In this document: piece by piece, positions 19,549 to 28,741 of the stretch
How positions within the stretch are numbered: the first letter of the stretch is position 1
How the letters are laid out: each line of letters starts with the position of its first letter
From: JBEKIK01 sp963845975
GTDB lineage: Bacteria > Planctomycetota > Planctomycetia > Pirellulales > Thermoguttaceae
Reading direction: 5' to 3'
Assembly: GCA_963845975.1 (NCBI GenBank)
Contig: CAWJUD010000002.1
Span: 2,356,001 to 2,420,000 of the forward strand
DNA length: 64,000 nt
The notes under the pieces: generated by a model
What the model saw: the letters and a program-made list of their open reading frames with translations, nothing else
Told to the model about the DNA's origin: nothing
Database searches by the model: none
Translations under genes and position numbers: made by a program

Positions 19549-21735
19549 ATGAGTTCGATCCGGAGTCTGTCTGCCTGGTCTATGGATAGATCAAGTCAGC
19601 CGCGGGAAATAGGGGGGGCTGAACACCAAATCCTCAAAACGCTGGGCACGCCTGTCCGACGTGCTATTATCCGTACCAGGCAATGGCTGCTCAACGAGCA
19701 GCATCCCGATGGTTCCTGGTGTGCAGAGTTGGAAGGCGATACCCTCACCGAGACCGAAACCATCCTGCTTTTGGCCTACTTGGGCCGGGAAAACTCCGAT
19801 CTGGCTGGGCGCGCAGCCGCTTATATAGTCGAAAAACAACTCCCCGATGGCGGTTGGGCCATGTATCAGGGCGGAAAACTGGCCATCAGCAGCAGCGTGG
19901 AAGCTTATTTCGCGCTGAAACTCACCGGCCACGATCCCAGCGCCGAATACATGCAGCGGGCGCGCGAGGCGATTCTGGCTCACGGCGGGGCCGACGCCGT
20001 TAATAGCTACACTCGCTTCTTTCTGGCCCTGCTGGGACAAATTTCTTATGAACAATGCCCGGCCGTCCCCCCGGAAATCATGCTTTTGCCTAAATGGTTC
20101 CCCATCAATATTTATGACATCAGCGCTTGGTCGCGGACGATTGCCGTGCCCCTGTCGATCGTCTACGCGTATCAGCCGGTGCGGGAAATCAATCCTCGCC
20201 TGGGCATCCGGGAATTGTTCATCCGCGAGCCGGAAAACTGGCCGCCGCTAAGATGCCCGGGCCTGAAAGGCGGCACTGGTCTGCTGAGTTGGGATCGCTT
20301 TTTCCGCACCATTGATTGTCTGTGGAAATGGTGCAGGCGGCATCGCTTCCTTCCACTAAGGCGGCGGGCGATTGCCGCCGCGAAAAAGTGGATGCTGGAA
20401 CGCTTCCAGGAAAGCGACGGCCTGGGAGCGATTTATCCGCCCATCGTCTGGAGCACTTTGGCGCTTAAGTGCCTGGGTTACGCCGACGACAGCCCCGAGG
20501 TCCTCCAATGCATGAAGCATTTGGAAGACCTGGTGATCGAGGATCCTGAAAACGACACCGCCCGGGTGCAACCCTGCAAATCGCCGGTCTGGGATACCGC
20601 CATAACTCTTCGAGCCTTATCGGCCGGAGGCATTGGCAACAACATTCCCTCTATTCGCAAGGCAATCGCCTGGCTATTAAACCGGCAAATTTCCCGGCGC
20701 GGAGATTGGGCCGAAAAAGTCGGAGTCGAACCGGGTGGATGGTGCTTTGAATATGCCAATGCCTTTTATCCCGACGTCGACGACACCGTTATGACTCTCA
20801 TGGCCCTCCACGCCCATCTGAACGATAGGCCCGACACAACCGGCTCCTTGCCGCCCGCCCTGCGTTTGATCTCTGAAACCGACGATTGCGAAGACGAGAT
20901 ATTTACCTTGGAGCAAACCGTCCAAGCTATCCGCCGCGGCGAGCAATGGATTCTGGCCATGCAAAACGAGGATGGCGGCTGGGGCGCGTTCGATCGCAAC
21001 AACAACCGCGAATTTCTCTGCTACATCCCCTTCGCCGATCATAATGCCATGATCGATCCCAGCACCCCGGATATGACCGGCCGCGTCCTGGAAGCCCTGG
21101 GCAAACTCGGCCGCCGACTGGGCGATCCGGCCGTGGACCGGGCCGTGGCCTACGTCCGCCGCGCTCAGCAACCCGACGGCAGTTGGTTCGGACGTTGGGG
21201 AGTAAATTACATCTATGGCACCTGGCAGGCCATAACCGGACTGACCGCCGTGGGCGTGCCGGCTGAAGACGCTGCCGTGGCTGCCGGGGCCAATTGGCTT
21301 TTGGCCCATCAACAGGCGAGCGGCGGTTGGGGCGAATCGCCCGAAAGTTACGAGCATCCGCACCTCCGCGGACAAGGCGATGTCACGGCCTCGCAAACCG
21401 CCTGGGCCGTCATGGGACTGATTGCCGCCGGCCTGGAACGGCATCAAGCAGTAACCCGGGCCATCCGTTATCTGACCATCATGCAAAATGACGACGGCAC
21501 CTGGGACGAACCGGAATTTACCGGCACCGGTTTCCCGCAAGTATATTATCTCCGCTATCATTACTATCCGATTTATTTCCCCCTCCTGGCCCTGTCGCAA
21601 TGGGCTTTGAAGGTCCATCCAAAACAAAGCGACAATGAATTGACCGGTTTTCGGCAAAAACACCCAGCCTCGGATTCCATCGCTCCCGCCAAGAAAAAAT
21701 CCGAATATGTTTTTGCCCAGGCAAAAAATTTCTAA
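19549..21735 (+). CDS. shc: Squalene-hopene cyclase
   Basis: Membrane-associated triterpene cyclase converting squalene to hopene, the committed step of hopanoid synthesis. At 728 residues it is slightly longer than the typical 620-700. The protonating DxDD motif is DVDD at 409-412 in YPDVDDTVM. Several QW repeats are visible (QLPDGGWAMYQGGK; QNEDGGWGAFD; QQPDGSWFGRWGVNYIYGTW; QQASGGWGES; QNDDGTWDEPEFTGTGFP). The C-terminal YLRYHYYPIYFPLLAL segment is also typical. AGGAGG lies seven bases before the ATG. HpnH and HpnG genes follow on the same strand, as in many hopanoid loci; squalene synthesis genes (hpnCDE) are not in the window. Confidence 0.95.
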   Translation: MSSIRSLSAWSMDRSSQPREIGGAEHQILKTLGTPVRRAIIRTRQWLLNEQHPDGSWCAELEGDTLTETETILLLAYLGRENSDLAGRAAAYIVEKQLPDGGWAMYQGGKLAISSSVEAYFALKLTGHDPSAEYMQRAREAILAHGGADAVNSYTRFFLALLGQISYEQCPAVPPEIMLLPKWFPINIYDISAWSRTIAVPLSIVYAYQPVREINPRLGIRELFIREPENWPPLRCPGLKGGTGLLSWDRFFRTIDCLWKWCRRHRFLPLRRRAIAAAKKWMLERFQESDGLGAIYPPIVWSTLALKCLGYADDSPEVLQCMKHLEDLVIEDPENDTARVQPCKSPVWDTAITLRALSAGGIGNNIPSIRKAIAWLLNRQISRRGDWAEKVGVEPGGWCFEYANAFYPDVDDTVMTLMALHAHLNDRPDTTGSLPPALRLISETDDCEDEIFTLEQTVQAIRRGEQWILAMQNEDGGWGAFDRNNNREFLCYIPFADHNAMIDPSTPDMTGRVLEALGKLGRRLGDPAVDRAVAYVRRAQQPDGSWFGRWGVNYIYGTWQAITGLTAVGVPAEDAAVAAGANWLLAHQQASGGWGESPESYEHPHLRGQGDVTASQTAWAVMGLIAAGLERHQAVTRAIRYLTIMQNDDGTWDEPEFTGTGFPQVYYLRYHYYPIYFPLLALSQWALKVHPKQSDNELTGFRQKHPASDSIAPAKKKSEYVFAQAKNF

Positions 21736-21749
21736 GCGCTAATGCCATA

Positions 21750-21812
21750 AGACAAGTCCCCTCTCCGGGCGCCGCATAGCGGTCGGGAGAGGGTTAGGGT
21801 GAGGGTGGAAGA
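21750..21812. repeat. CCCTCTCC...GGAGAGGGTTAGGGTGAGGG repeat
   Basis: CCCCTCTCCGGGC and a later GGGAGAGGGTTAGGG form an imperfect hairpin around GCCGCATAGCGG. The GAGAGGGTTAGGGTGAGGG tail recurs inside the SNF2 gene at about 30712-30730. It lies between the cyclase and hpnH genes; the rest of this 154-bp gap is featureless. Confidence 0.65.
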
Positions 21813-21889
21813 ACATGCAATTAGATACCTTTCACGATTTCATACTGAAAACTGATAACCGATAACTTAAAACTGAAAACTACATCACC

Positions 21890-22909
21890 ATGCGATTCCC
21901 TTTTTCCTTTACACGTTCGATCGCCGGTTACCTGCTCGGAAAGAAATTCGCCGGCGAAAAGCACTTCCCCCTGGTCCTGATGCTGGAACCGCTCCATGCC
22001 TGCAATTTGTCTTGCACCGGTTGCGGCAGGATCCGCGAATATGCCGACACGCTTTCCTGCCGGCTTACAATCGATCAATGCCTGGCCGCCGTCGACGAGT
22101 GCGGCGCTCCCATCGTGAGCATTTGCGGCGGTGAACCACTGATTTATCCCGAAATCGAAGTGCTCGTCCAAACTCTCATCGTTCGGCGAAAGCACGTCTA
22201 TTTATGCACCAACGGCCTGCTTTTGGAAAAAAAACTGCCCGGCTTAACGCCCGATAAACGCTTGTTCATCAACGTCCACCTCGACGGCATGGAAGCCACG
22301 CACGACCGGCTGGTGCGGCGGAAAGGCGTTTTTTCGGCGGCGGTTTCCGGCATCCAAGCCGCCAAAAAAGCCGGCTTCGCCGTCTGCACCAATACTACCG
22401 TCTATAAAGATACCGACATGCACGAAATCGCCGTGCTCTTCGCCTTTCTCGCCGAATTGGGCATCGACGGCATGATGATCTCGCCCGCTTACGGCTACGA
22501 CGCCGTCCTGCAAGCCTGGCCCCAAGCAGCCCAAGAAATTTTCATGACCCGGGAGGAAATTCAGGAAAAATTCCGCCTCGCTCATAAACTCCTCAGCCGC
22601 TTTAAACTCACCGCCTCGCCCATCTATCTGGAGTTTCTCCGCGGCCGACGCGAATTGCGGTGCGCGGCCTGGGCCAATCCGACTTTCAATGTTCGCGGCT
22701 GGCGCGGACCATGCTATCTACGCGGAGACGCCCATTACCTTACCTACCGCCAACTCATCGACATAACCGATTGGAACCGCCTTGGCCCGGGCAATGACCC
22801 CCGTTGCGAGAATTGCCTGGTGCACTGCGGTTTCGAGCCCGCCGCCGTGCTTGCGGCCAACAAACGAATTCTCGACATCCTCCGCATGGCCGTCTGGCAA
22901 ATGAAATAG
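21890..22909 (+). CDS. hpnH: Adenosyl-hopene transferase HpnH (radical SAM)
   Basis: Radical SAM enzyme that adds the 5'-deoxyadenosyl group to diploptene, the first step to side-chain-extended hopanoids. The cluster motif CxxxCxxC is Cys38-Cys42-Cys45 (CNLSCTGC), followed by GGEPL (SAM-binding region). A second Cys group (CENCLVHCGFEP) lies near the C-terminus, as in HpnH proteins. Length (339) fits the family. Position directly after squalene-hopene cyclase and before hpnG supports the assignment. No clear ribosome-binding site is seen before the ATG, which follows an AT-rich, repetitive spacer. Confidence 0.93.
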   Translation: MRFPFSFTRSIAGYLLGKKFAGEKHFPLVLMLEPLHACNLSCTGCGRIREYADTLSCRLTIDQCLAAVDECGAPIVSICGGEPLIYPEIEVLVQTLIVRRKHVYLCTNGLLLEKKLPGLTPDKRLFINVHLDGMEATHDRLVRRKGVFSAAVSGIQAAKKAGFAVCTNTTVYKDTDMHEIAVLFAFLAELGIDGMMISPAYGYDAVLQAWPQAAQEIFMTREEIQEKFRLAHKLLSRFKLTASPIYLEFLRGRRELRCAAWANPTFNVRGWRGPCYLRGDAHYLTYRQLIDITDWNRLGPGNDPRCENCLVHCGFEPAAVLAANKRILDILRMAVWQMK

Positions 22910-22925
22910 ATTCATAATTTTCCAT

Positions 22926-22944
22926 AAACCGCTTGCGGTTTCGC
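22926..22944. repeat. AAACCGCTTGCGGTTTCGC palindromic repeat
   Basis: A 19-bp unit with perfect AACCGC/GCGGTT arms between hpnH and hpnG. An identical unit is at 53696-53714 and three more lie inside the anti-sigma gene at 54498-54569. Confidence 0.85.
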
Positions 22945-22992
22945 GCTGCTCACTGTCCACTGCCCACTGCTCACTATTCCCCGTTTTTGACG

Positions 22993-23799
22993 ATGTCCAA
23001 CCTGGAAATCAAAGCCTGCCATTTTGGAATCGTCTTTGCACTGGGCATCGAATCCGGCGGTTTTGAAGACCTCCTTTCCGGAGCGATTCGCATCCGCGGC
23101 AGCGGCTTTTTCCTCAAGGAAGGAGGATTAAAAGGCCGCCGCGTGGTGATTATCCGTAGTGGCGCAGGCCTGCAAAACGCCGCCCAGGCGGCCGAAGTCC
23201 TGATCGACGGCCATCGCCCCCAAATCGTCATCTCCGCCGGATTCGCGGGCGGGCTCAGCCCTTCGCTTAAACGCCGCGACATCCTCCTGGCCGATACCGT
23301 GATCGACTCCTCCGGCCGACAAATCATCATCAAGCAGGCTCTGCCATCGCCTGATATTGCTAACGAGGGGCGGCCGCTTCAGTGGCCGCTTGCTCTTTCC
23401 CCGTTCGATCCGGCTAAATTCTCCCGGCCCGGGTTCCACGTCGGCAAACTGCTTTCCATCGATCACGTGGTCCGAGAGCCCAACGAAAAACAATCCCTTC
23501 ATCAACAATATCAAGCCTTGGCCGTAGATATGGAAACCTTTGCCGTGGCCGAAGTCTGCCGCGGACGCGGCGTGCCGCTTTGTGCCGCCCGCATTATCCA
23601 CGACGCCGCCGCCGACACACTTCCGCCCGATGTCGAACGCCTCCTGCACCAAAAGTCCGAAGCCGCACGCCTGGGCGCAGCCCTGGCCGCAATCTGGCGC
23701 CGCCCGGCTTGCGTCAAAGATCTTTGGGCGATGAAAGAAAATTCCCTGATTTGCTCGGCCCAATTGGCCAAGTTCATTGAGCGATTGATTGAACAGTAG
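22993..23799 (+). CDS. hpnG: Hopanoid-associated phosphorylase HpnG (nucleosidase family)
   Basis: Member of the MTA/SAH nucleosidase and purine phosphorylase fold; HpnG removes adenine from adenosylhopane to give ribosylhopane in bacteriohopanepolyol synthesis. Visible features are FGIVFALGIESGGF at the N-terminus, the glycine-rich ISAGFAGGLSPSL loop, and VDMETFAVAEVCRGRGVPL, the conserved substrate-binding VDME(T) segment. The ATG at 22993 (MSNLEIK) is preferred to the one at 22933 because the extra 20 residues derive from a palindrome and a CACTGCCCACTG-type repeat. The C-terminal extension (about 230-268) is longer than the core fold needs. Confidence 0.87.
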   Translation: MSNLEIKACHFGIVFALGIESGGFEDLLSGAIRIRGSGFFLKEGGLKGRRVVIIRSGAGLQNAAQAAEVLIDGHRPQIVISAGFAGGLSPSLKRRDILLADTVIDSSGRQIIIKQALPSPDIANEGRPLQWPLALSPFDPAKFSRPGFHVGKLLSIDHVVREPNEKQSLHQQYQALAVDMETFAVAEVCRGRGVPLCAARIIHDAAADTLPPDVERLLHQKSEAARLGAALAAIWRRPACVKDLWAMKENSLICSAQLAKFIERLIEQ

Positions 23800-23840
23800 G
23801 GTGCATGAAATGCATCAAATATCCAAAGGAGGATAAAGAG

Positions 23841-24371
23841 ATGAATGCATCTTCAAAACGCAAAATGCCGCCGCTTTGGATTTTCCTGATTATATTTGCA
23901 ACCATCTATACCTTTATTTCCCTGGGTTTGACGATACTTCTTAAATTACCGTGGTTGATATCGATGTCCGTATTGTTAGGACTCATTCTTGGGATACCGC
24001 TGGTGATTCTTGGGATTAGCCTGATAGTCTGGTCCGTAAGAACGCTCAGTTTGAAAAGGGCAATGGGCAAGGAGCTTTTCCTCGATAAATCCCAGAGCAA
24101 ACTAATTACAGACGGGCCTTATGCTTATACCCGAAATCCTCTTTACCTCTCGGTTTTCATTTGTCTTATAGGCTGGTTCTTCATCTTCCGGCTCACGCCC
24201 ATGGGTTTTTTGGCAATCATTTTTGGGATTCATTTTATTCTGGTGGCGAAATGGGAAGAGAGTGAACTTAAAAAGCGCTTCGGCCAGGAATACTTTGAAT
24301 ATGCCAAGCGAGTACCCCTTTTCTTCCCGCGTTTTATAAAAGGCGGAACGTCAAAGAATACAGCAGAGTAG
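23841..24371 (+). CDS. ICMT/PEMT-like integral membrane methyltransferase
   Basis: A 176-residue polytopic protein of the isoprenylcysteine carboxyl methyltransferase/phospholipid methyltransferase type. Three to four hydrophobic helices are followed by the family signature GPYAYTRNPLYLSVF (SAM-binding turn) and by KWEESELKKRFGQEYFEYAKRVPLFFP. AAAGGAGG lies eight bases before ATG 23841, so this start is favoured over 23805. It is 41 bp after hpnG on the same strand and may be part of the hopanoid transcript; the methyl acceptor (lipid, isoprenoid or other) cannot be read from sequence. Confidence 0.8.
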   Translation: MNASSKRKMPPLWIFLIIFATIYTFISLGLTILLKLPWLISMSVLLGLILGIPLVILGISLIVWSVRTLSLKRAMGKELFLDKSQSKLITDGPYAYTRNPLYLSVFICLIGWFFIFRLTPMGFLAIIFGIHFILVAKWEESELKKRFGQEYFEYAKRVPLFFPRFIKGGTSKNTAE

Positions 24372-24416
24372 GGTACAAGTAATGCGCCATAATTGACAGA
24401 CGATTTATAGTGTGTT

Positions 24417-25348
24417 TCACAGGCCTGTCTTTTGATGTCGCGGCAAGGTGATAACAAACGTTGCTCCCTGCCCCGGCTGGCTTTCCACTTCGATCCGGCC
24501 GCCGTGGTTGGTCACAATCCGCCAGCATTTAGAAAGTCCCATGCCTAAGCCCCGGCCTGCCTGCCGGGCGGAGAAAAACGGATCGAAGATATGGCGGCGT
24601 TGTTCGGGCGTGATCCCCGGCCCGTCATCCGTCACGTCAATAATCACCTCGTTGCCCTTGGATTGCAGATCGATTTCAATTTTTCCCCCGTGACCCAGGG
24701 CTTCCAGCGAATTCTGACAAAGGACCCGAATTGCCACGGTAAATTGCACGGCGTCGGCCTCGATTTCCAGCGGACCGGGATGCCCCAATCGGTTAAAAAC
24801 CGTTTCCTGCAATGCCCCGGCCGTTTGAAAATCGATGCCAATTTCGTCGACTATTTTTGCCGCGTCGACCAAGGCGAAATTCGGCTGCGGCGGCCGGGCA
24901 AAGAGCATCATGTCGGTGATCATCTCGTAAATTCGCATCGCTTGCGAGTTCACAAGCGCCAGCGACTTACGCCGCTCGGGATCAGTCTCCGCGTGCAACA
25001 ACAATTGCGCCCGGCCGGCGATTATCGTCAGTGGATTATTGATCTCGTGGCCTGCTCCGGCGGCGAATTCGGCCATGGCCTCGAGCTTTTCCGCTTCCAC
25101 GACCTCTTGGAATTTATCTTCCAATGTCGCCAACCTGGACAGAAGAGTCGTCAACTCCGCCTCGTTCACCGACACGCTCCGGACAAAAGAGAAGGGGGAC
25201 GCCGCATCAATGGCATAGCCCCGTTCCGCCGCCCACGACTAAAAACCGAGCGTGCCACTGCTTCGTCGGATGCAGTGCTTGCCGAGACATCTTCCACACT
25301 GCTTGCCATGCGGCAATCAGCGGCACACTCCAATGAATAATCAGTCAA
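24417..25348 (-). CDS. Soluble sensor histidine kinase, one frameshift near its 5' end
   Basis: HisKA/HATPase_c kinase of about 310 residues once joined. H-box GAGHEINNPLT (phospho-His), N-box LCQNSLEAL, G1 DDGPGITPEQRRHIFDPFFSA and G2 GRGLGMGLS are all present. No transmembrane helix or named sensor domain; a short coiled coil precedes the H-box. The open frame from GTG 25175 lacks the N-terminus: the frame from ATG 25348 (MTDYSLECAADCRMASS) joins it through GYAIDAASPFSFVRSVSVNEAEL if one G is added to the run corresponding to CCCC at 25219-25222. An HTH-REC regulator gene lies 45 bp upstream in reading direction, probably its partner. Confidence 0.82.
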
Positions 25349-25392
25349 TTGGAAGCGGGCGACTTGATTTTCCTGTGCAAGCCGGTCGCCCG

Positions 25393-25974
25393 TCAGGCGC
25401 TGGCCGGCACTTCAATATCCAGATGCGCACACATCCGTTCGACCAGCTTTTCCACCTCAAACGGCTTGTGTAAGAAGTCGTTTGCGCCGGCCGCCTTGAG
25501 CTCGCCGATCTTATCTTCCTCGACCATGCCCGATATGCAGATGATCCGCACATCGTTCATCGACTTGTCGCCCCGCACCCGCTGGCAAACTTCTTTGCCG
25601 TTAATGTCGGGCAGCATCACGTCGAGCACGATCAAGTCGGGCCGGTATTCCTTGACCATCATCCCCGCATCGAATCCGTTGTTGACGGTGCGCACCTCGA
25701 AGCGGCCGTCGCGTTCCAATACATCGCTAATCAACTCGACCAGTTCTTCGTCGTCGTCGACAATGAGAATCTTTCTCTTGCCGCTTTCCAAGGCATCGGT
25801 GGGAATGCCGTTGTCGCGCATGAACGTGAAAAGTTGATCGCGGGGAATTCGCCGAAACCGGCTGCCCGGTACGCGAAATCCTTTTAATTGTCCTGAATCG
25901 AAGCAACGAATGATTGTCTGCTGGCTGACCTTGCATATCTTGGCAGCCTCGCCGGTCGTAAACACAGTTTTCAT
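25393..25974 (-). CDS. HTH-receiver fusion response regulator (excisionase-like DNA-binding N-terminus)
   Basis: A 193-residue protein with reversed architecture: residues 3-52 are a MerR/excisionase-type winged helix (TTGEAAKICKVSQQTIIRCFDSGQLKGFRVPGS...), and residues 67-185 a CheY-like receiver. Acidic pocket DDD 73-75, phospho-acceptor Asp118 in LIVLDVMLPD, and Lys in FLHKPFEV are present. In most response regulators the receiver is N-terminal; here DNA binding comes first, a design also seen in other planctomycetes and delta-proteobacteria. It lies just upstream of the histidine kinase gene and behind a perfect consensus promoter. Targets are unknown. Confidence 0.85.
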   Translation of the reverse strand: MKTVFTTGEAAKICKVSQQTIIRCFDSGQLKGFRVPGSRFRRIPRDQLFTFMRDNGIPTDALESGKRKILIVDDDEELVELISDVLERDGRFEVRTVNNGFDAGMMVKEYRPDLIVLDVMLPDINGKEVCQRVRGDKSMNDVRIICISGMVEEDKIGELKAAGANDFLHKPFEVEKLVERMCAHLDIEVPASA

Positions 25975-26201
25975 ATTCGTTTCACCATCCCTCGACTAGT
26001 CGCACTGGGCAACTAGCTATAGCGAAGACGCTGGATCCACTGTCGGTCGTCGTACCAACGCCTTCTGGTCCTCCGTGGAAAAACGGGCATTAAATCGCCT
26101 TGAATTCGCCATATTCGCAAATTTCTTACATCACTACGCTGCGTATAAACAACAGGCTTATCCGGTCCTTCCGACATTACCGAACTTACCAATCGGGCTT
26201 A

Positions 26202-26229
26202 ATTATAGCCATCTTCCCGCCCCTGTCAA
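26202..26229 (-). promoter_or_regulatory. Consensus sigma-70 promoter of the two-component genes
   Basis: On the minus strand TTGACA (26229-26224), 16-base spacer, TATAAT (26207-26202): both hexamers are perfect. Transcription would begin near 26195, giving a leader of about 220 nt before the regulator's ATG at 25974. The surrounding gap (25975-26515) otherwise holds short open frames without coding character and a pyrimidine-rich tract near 26430-26530. Confidence 0.75.
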
Positions 26230-26515
26230 TACGATTCATAAGTTTATAAGTCTATTTACCACAAGACCTTACGATTTTAAACACCATTCTTTTAATACAA
26301 TTTTTCGAGTCCAGGCAAAGTAGGACAATAACGCGACTTGGGGATAACGCATAGATCTTGTCGATTGCATGAAAAGGGCGAATGATTCTTTATCACTCAA
26401 AAACGTGTATTTCTCTATCTCGCATCCCCTGATTTATTCCCCCGAAACCTCCAGATCAGTTACAATTCCCAATCTTCATATCTCCATTCCGCTTTCACAT
26501 GTCTCCCGTCCGCTG

Positions 26516-28339
26516 TCACCTGTTTCCTGTCAAGTGAATCATCAATACGGCGATATCGGCCGGTGTAATTCCGCTAATCCGGCCGGCTTGAGCCAAGTCC
26601 GCCGGCCTCACGCGAGCGAGTTTTTCCCGGGCCTCCTCTCGTAAATGCGGAATTGTGTTGTAATCCAAAACGCCGGGTATTCGGCGTGCAGCCAATCGCT
26701 GTTGACGCTCTATCTCGATTTGCTGCCTGGCAATGTAACCGGCGTATTTCGCGTCGTATTCCACTTGCCGGGCTACCTCGCGCGAAACTCCGCTTAATTC
26801 CGACAGCCTGGCTGCCACGTCTTTCCAGGTCGCCTCCGGACGCCTGAGCATTTTGGCCAACGAGATCGATCCCTCATGTGTGGTTTCCAAAAGTTCCCTT
26901 ATTCGCTCGATTTCCTGTTGTTTTGCCTGGAATTTGTTCCATCGCAGCCCGTCAACTAAGCCCAAGCCATAGGCCGGCGGCGTGAGCCGGCGATCGGCAT
27001 TGTCCTGCCTGAGCATCAGGCGGTATTCCGCCCGGCTGGTGAACATCCGATACGGCTCGTCCACGCCCCGGGTAACCAGGTCGTCGATCATCACCCCGAT
27101 GTAAGCCTGGTGCCGTCCCAGCACAAGCGGTTCTTTCCCCTGCAACGCCAGCACTGCATTCACGCCCGCAATTAATCCTTGCGCGGCAGCCTCCTCGTAG
27201 CCCGTACTTCCGTTTACCTGCCCAGCAAAATACAAGCCGGCCACGCGCTTAGTTTCCAACGAGAGTTGCAATTGATCGGGCGGAAGATAATCATACTCAA
27301 TAGCGTAACCGTAGCGGAGGATTTCCGCCTTTTCCAAGCCGGGGATCAATTGCAGCATCGCATCTTGCACGTCGCGCGGCAAACTTGTCGACAATCCGTT
27401 GACGTAAACCTCGTGCGTATGCCGGCCTTCCGGCTCAAGGAACAATTGGTGGCGCGCCTTGTCTGCAAAGCGAACGATTTTTGTTTCCAGTGAAGGGCAA
27501 TACCGCGGGCCGGTCGATTGAATCTGGCCGGTGTACATCGGCGCCCGGTGCAGATTCGCCCGCACCAGTTCATGCACCGACTGGTTCGTGTATGTGATCC
27601 AGCAGGGAATTTGCTGACACTCAATCTGTTCCGTCAGAAATGAAAACGGCTCGGGCTCATCGTCGCCGCACTGGATTTCAGTTTTTGAATAATCGATAGT
27701 GCGTCCATTTATTCGCGGCGGCGTGCCGGTCTTGAAGCGGCTGATGGCAAATCCCGACCTCGCCAATGCCCGGCTCATTCCCGCATGCGTCGGCTCGCCC
27801 ATGCGTCCGCCGGGCATGGTTGTTTCGCCTACATGAAGCAGGCCTTGCATGAACGTGCCCGCGCATAAAACAACCGCCCGCGCACGGTAGATGGCGTCGC
27901 CCAGCACTCGCACGCCGGCCATGCGCATTGTCCCGCCGGACTGTTCCACGATCAAATCATCGGCAGTCTCTTGCCGGAGCGACAATCCCGGCTGCGATTC
28001 GATAATTTGTTTGATTTCCCGCTGATATGCCCATTTATCGGCCTGTGCCCGCGGCCCGTGCATGGCCGGGCCTTTGCTCCGGTTAAGCATGCGGAATTGG
28101 ATCGCCGTGGCGTCGATCGCCCGCCCCATGGCCCCGCCCATGGCATCGATTTCCCGCACGATATGACCTTTGCCCACTCCGCCGATGGCCGGATTGCAGC
28201 TCATCTGCGCAATCGTGTCGAGATTGCTTGTCAGCAGCGCCGTCTTCGCCCCCATCCTCGCCGCTGCCAGCGCCGCCTCCGCCCCCGCGTGCCCGCCGCC
28301 AATTACAATTACGTCGAAATCATATTTATGAGATGACAT
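26516..28339 (-). CDS. mnmG: tRNA uridine-5-carboxymethylaminomethyl(34) synthesis enzyme MnmG
   Basis: FAD-dependent enzyme that, with MnmE, modifies the wobble uridine of several tRNAs. At 607 residues it has normal length. The FAD-binding dinucleotide fold IVIGGGHAGAEAALAAARMG is at 11-30, the family signatures GGVGKGHIVREIDAMGG, GPRAQADKWAYQ and GTFMQGLLHVGE follow, and the C-terminal helical GidA-associated domain (YAGYIARQQIEIERQ ... DYNTIPHLREEAREKL) is complete. MnmE is not in the window. Confidence 0.97.
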   Translation of the reverse strand: MSSHKYDFDVIVIGGGHAGAEAALAAARMGAKTALLTSNLDTIAQMSCNPAIGGVGKGHIVREIDAMGGAMGRAIDATAIQFRMLNRSKGPAMHGPRAQADKWAYQREIKQIIESQPGLSLRQETADDLIVEQSGGTMRMAGVRVLGDAIYRARAVVLCAGTFMQGLLHVGETTMPGGRMGEPTHAGMSRALARSGFAISRFKTGTPPRINGRTIDYSKTEIQCGDDEPEPFSFLTEQIECQQIPCWITYTNQSVHELVRANLHRAPMYTGQIQSTGPRYCPSLETKIVRFADKARHQLFLEPEGRHTHEVYVNGLSTSLPRDVQDAMLQLIPGLEKAEILRYGYAIEYDYLPPDQLQLSLETKRVAGLYFAGQVNGSTGYEEAAAQGLIAGVNAVLALQGKEPLVLGRHQAYIGVMIDDLVTRGVDEPYRMFTSRAEYRLMLRQDNADRRLTPPAYGLGLVDGLRWNKFQAKQQEIERIRELLETTHEGSISLAKMLRRPEATWKDVAARLSELSGVSREVARQVEYDAKYAGYIARQQIEIERQQRLAARRIPGVLDYNTIPHLREEAREKLARVRPADLAQAGRISGITPADIAVLMIHLTGNR

Positions 28340-28424
28340 ACTTGTAATATATACGACCGGCAGGGTGGTATCCAGAGTACGAAAACTTGACTAGAATAAC
28401 GACAGATTTTATTAGAGGTTTGGC

Positions 28425-28727
28425 ATGACCATTTTAACGCTTGAAATCGAACCTTTGGCAACTAAAGTCCAGGTAACTGAAGATCGGCTAATTGTGGAAC
28501 TGGCAGATGGACGCAGCATTACGGTGCCCATTTCGTGGTATCCTCGTTTAATGAACGGCACTGTGCAAGAACGACAGCATTGTCAGTTGCTGGGCGAGGG
28601 ATATGCAATAGAATGGCCCGATCTGGACGAACATATAGGAATCGAAGGCCTATTAGCAGGCCGACGCAGCAGTGAAAGTAAAAAATCAATAAGCCAATGG
28701 ATGGAAGAGCGAAAGAAAAGGCTTTGA
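28425..28727 (+). CDS. DUF2442 protein
   Basis: A 100-residue protein with the DUF2442 pattern: V.VTEDRLIVELADGRSITVPISWYPRL, then GYAIEWPDLDEHIGIEGLLAGRR. These proteins are often encoded beside DUF4160 or similar small proteins and are suspected to be part of toxin-antitoxin-like pairs, but no DUF4160 gene is here. It slightly overlaps the longest reading of the DUF433 gene behind it, which suggests co-transcription. Confidence 0.85.
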   Translation: MTILTLEIEPLATKVQVTEDRLIVELADGRSITVPISWYPRLMNGTVQERQHCQLLGEGYAIEWPDLDEHIGIEGLLAGRRSSESKKSISQWMEERKKRL

Positions 28728-28741
28728 ATCAGAAATCAGCC

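Noticed and set aside
26075..26644. Two open frames on the plus strand upstream of mnmG
   Set aside because: Neither has a ribosome-binding site; both have compositionally odd proteins, and the second runs into the 3' end of mnmG on the other strand.
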